Source: Steroidobacteraceae bacterium (GTDB lineage: Bacteria; Pseudomonadota; Gammaproteobacteria; Steroidobacterales; Steroidobacteraceae). From it: a stretch of DNA of 64,000 bases. Position numbers and translations under genes: made by a program. Positions within the stretch are counted from its first letter, which is position 1, and each line of letters opens with the position of its first letter. Below the pieces are notes generated by a model, which ran no database searches, was not told where the DNA came from, and was given only the letters and a program-made list of their open reading frames with translations. Positions 62,671 through 64,000 of the stretch are shown here, piece after piece. The stretch covers positions 1 to 64,000 of the forward strand of contig JAHCAN010000011.1 in assembly GCA_019634915.1 (NCBI GenBank), given 5' to 3'.

Positions 62671-64000
62671 ATGCAAAGTCCAGGGGCGGCCGCGCATACG
62701 CACTCCCACGTGGAGGGTTCGGGCGGTCAGGCGCGCGCGGCGCGCAAAGACGTCGTCATTTTCACTGCCGACGATGAATTCCTGCTGAGTCTCGGGCCGG
62801 CGATGGACGATCGCCACCGCTCGCGCACGACCGACGGCACCGGCGCCTGGACCGACACGGTCCGCGGCCGCGCGGGTGTCGCGCTCGTCGACGCGGCCAC
62901 GCTCGCGAATGCACCCGAGATCGTGCGCACGATGGAGGCGGAATTCCCCGCCCTCGCCCTCGTGGTCGTCGCACCGGCCGCCGCCCGCGCCCAGTGGTCG
63001 CTCGCGCTGACGCGCGGCTCGATCGCCCGGCTGCTCGATCGCGAGAGCCTGACGACCGAGGCGATCGCCGAGGCGCTCACCGTGGAGCCGCGCGCGCGTG
63101 CCGCGCAGGCCGCCGCAGGTGCGTCCGCGGCCGATGGCTCCCCGCCGGGCCGCGCCCGCGGCCTGCTGATTCCCGGCGCGATTCTCGCGGCCGTCGCACT
63201 CGCGGGCGTGCTGTGGTTCGCATTCGCCGGCAAGGACGACGCACCGCCTCCGCCAGCCGGACCTGCCGCCAGCGAAGACGGCGCTGCCACGACCGCCCCG
63301 CCGCCGCCCGTCGCGACGGCGCCGGCCACCGAGACGCTGTCGGTCCCCGAACTGCTGTCCGCCGCGCGCGTCGCGTTCGGCGAGCGCCGCTACGTCGAGC
63401 CGGCGGGCAACAGCGCGCTCGATCTCTATGCACGCGCGCTCGCGGCGGACGCGGACAACGCCGAAGCGGATAACGGCGTGCAGCGTGTGGTCGCGATCGC
63501 GGTCGCGCAGCTGCAGGCCACGATCAAGTCGGGCCAGTTCGACGACGCCACCAGCCTGCTCGAGCGTCTGCATGCCGTCGCACCGGACGACCCGGCACTC
63601 GCCACCGCCGCGCAGGAACTCGCGGCGGCGCGCCCGAAGTGGCTCGCCACGCGCGCGCGCGAGGCGATCGCCGCCGACCAGTTGCAGACCGCCGAGCGGC
63701 TGATCGGCGAGCTCGCCGCGCTCGGCGCCGACAAGGCCACGCTGCAGGAGCTGCGGCGCGGCGTGGACGCCCGGCGCCGTGACTCCGACCTGTCGCGCGC
63801 GCTGGCCGACGCACGCGCCTCGCTGACCGGCGCCTCGTTGCTCGACGGCTCGGCGTCGGGGCCGCGCGCGCGGCTCACAGCACTGCAGCAGATCGACCGC
63901 CGCAATGCGCAGGTCGTCGCATTCCAGCGCGACTACCAGGCAGCGCTGACGCGCGGCGGCCGCGAGGCCATCCGCGCGGGCAATTTCGACGGCGCCGAAA
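62671..64000 (+). CDS. Membrane protein with receiver-like N-terminus and TPR-like C-terminal part (cut by window edge)
   Basis: An open frame of 443 codons runs off the right end. GGAGG lies ten bases before the ATG. Residues 27-140 look like a degenerate response-regulator receiver: DVVIFTADDEFLLSLG, VALVDAATLAN with a possible acceptor aspartate, LALVVVAPAA and GSIARLLDRESL. A membrane helix is at about 165-187, then a proline- and alanine-rich linker, then alpha-helical repeats (LSAARVAFGERRYVEPAGNSALDLYARALAADADNAEA). Proteins with such repeats in Xanthomonadales relatives may end in a TonB domain, but the C-terminus is not visible. I cannot assign a function. Confidence 0.75.
   Translation, partial: MQSPGAAAHTHSHVEGSGGQARAARKDVVIFTADDEFLLSLGPAMDDRHRSRTTDGTGAWTDTVRGRAGVALVDAATLANAPEIVRTMEAEFPALALVVVAPAAARAQWSLALTRGSIARLLDRESLTTEAIAEALTVEPRARAAQAAAGASAADGSPPGRARGLLIPGAILAAVALAGVLWFAFAGKDDAPPPPAGPAASEDGAATTAPPPPVATAPATETLSVPELLSAARVAFGERRYVEPAGNSALDLYARALAADADNAEADNGVQRVVAIAVAQLQATIKSGQFDDATSLLERLHAVAPDDPALATAAQELAAARPKWLATRAREAIAADQLQTAERLIGELAALGADKATLQELRRGVDARRRDSDLSRALADARASLTGASLLDGSASGPRARLTALQQIDRRNAQVVAFQRDYQAALTRGGREAIRAGNFDGAE

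Overview
The window is almost entirely a high-GC gammaproteobacterial chromosome segment whose gene order closely follows Pseudomonas-type genomes. The order runs lpxC, the full mra/mur/fts (dcw) cluster, rnpB, rsmI, lpoA, yraN, sspB/sspA, bc1 complex, DegS/AlgW-type protease, murA, ibaG, kdsD to lptB, rpoN, hpf, rapZ. MurE carries the DNPR motif for meso-diaminopimelate, and the LpxC, Kds and Lpt proteins indicate a Gram-negative outer membrane with LPS. I cannot place it below class level from sequence alone; the order Nevskiales/Steroidobacterales/Xanthomonadales and relatives is a guess.

The first ~5.3 kb are different. Codon use (more TAT, GAT, AAT) and gene content (uracil-DNA glycosylase family, DUF488, KTSC, adenine deaminase, phosphoribosyltransferase, CC0125/CC1285-type lipoprotein, the C-terminal three quarters of SecA) look like a sphingomonad alphaproteobacterium. 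The change seems to fall inside secA, in the very conserved [12 protein letters not shown] stretch. SecA residues 1 to about 205 look gammaproteobacterial and sit where synteny predicts (next to the M23 peptidase gene), whereas residues after about 228 look alphaproteobacterial. This is either an assembly chimera or an intragenic recombination, and should be resolved before the left end is used.

Layout. 1-3240: sphingomonad-like genes and a bidirectional terminator. 3249-5984: mosaic secA. 6233-8016: a two-gene AbiE-like toxin-antitoxin module with an inverted-repeat operator. 8021-10292: M23 peptidase, DciA and lpxC. 10415-28163: the dcw cluster read leftward from a textbook promoter with a MraZ operator, with almost every gene pair overlapping by 1 or 4 bases. 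28297-29515: RNase P RNA and rsmI. 29595-31850: lpoA and yraN rightward. 32160-35826: sspB, sspA and the bc1 operon leftward. 35921-37072: a DegS-type protease. 37371-38881: murA and ibaG leftward. 38929-45117: LPS Kdo synthesis and transport, sigma-54, hpf and rapZ rightward. 45134-49444: a composite lipoprotein, MgtE, a patatin-like protein (leftward) and an exported peroxiredoxin. 49413-59603: a long leftward run tkt-gap-pgk-pyk-penicillin acylase-moxR-vWA. 59760-62468: metK and ahcY, the latter behind a SAH riboswitch, forming the SAM cycle. 62671-end: a membrane protein with a receiver-like N-terminal domain, cut by the window edge.

The most unusual feature is a dispersed element of about 200 bp present twice (31909-32108 and 37095-37285), each time filling the gap between two convergent genes. 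The two copies share a ~130 bp core that can fold into two hairpins. Each is enclosed by a long inverted repeat (30 bp perfect, and 33 bp with two mismatches) whose sequence is unrelated between the copies, so pairing is kept while sequence is not. Both copies sit where the Pseudomonas gene order is broken (gmhA-dolP and the his genes are missing at these points).
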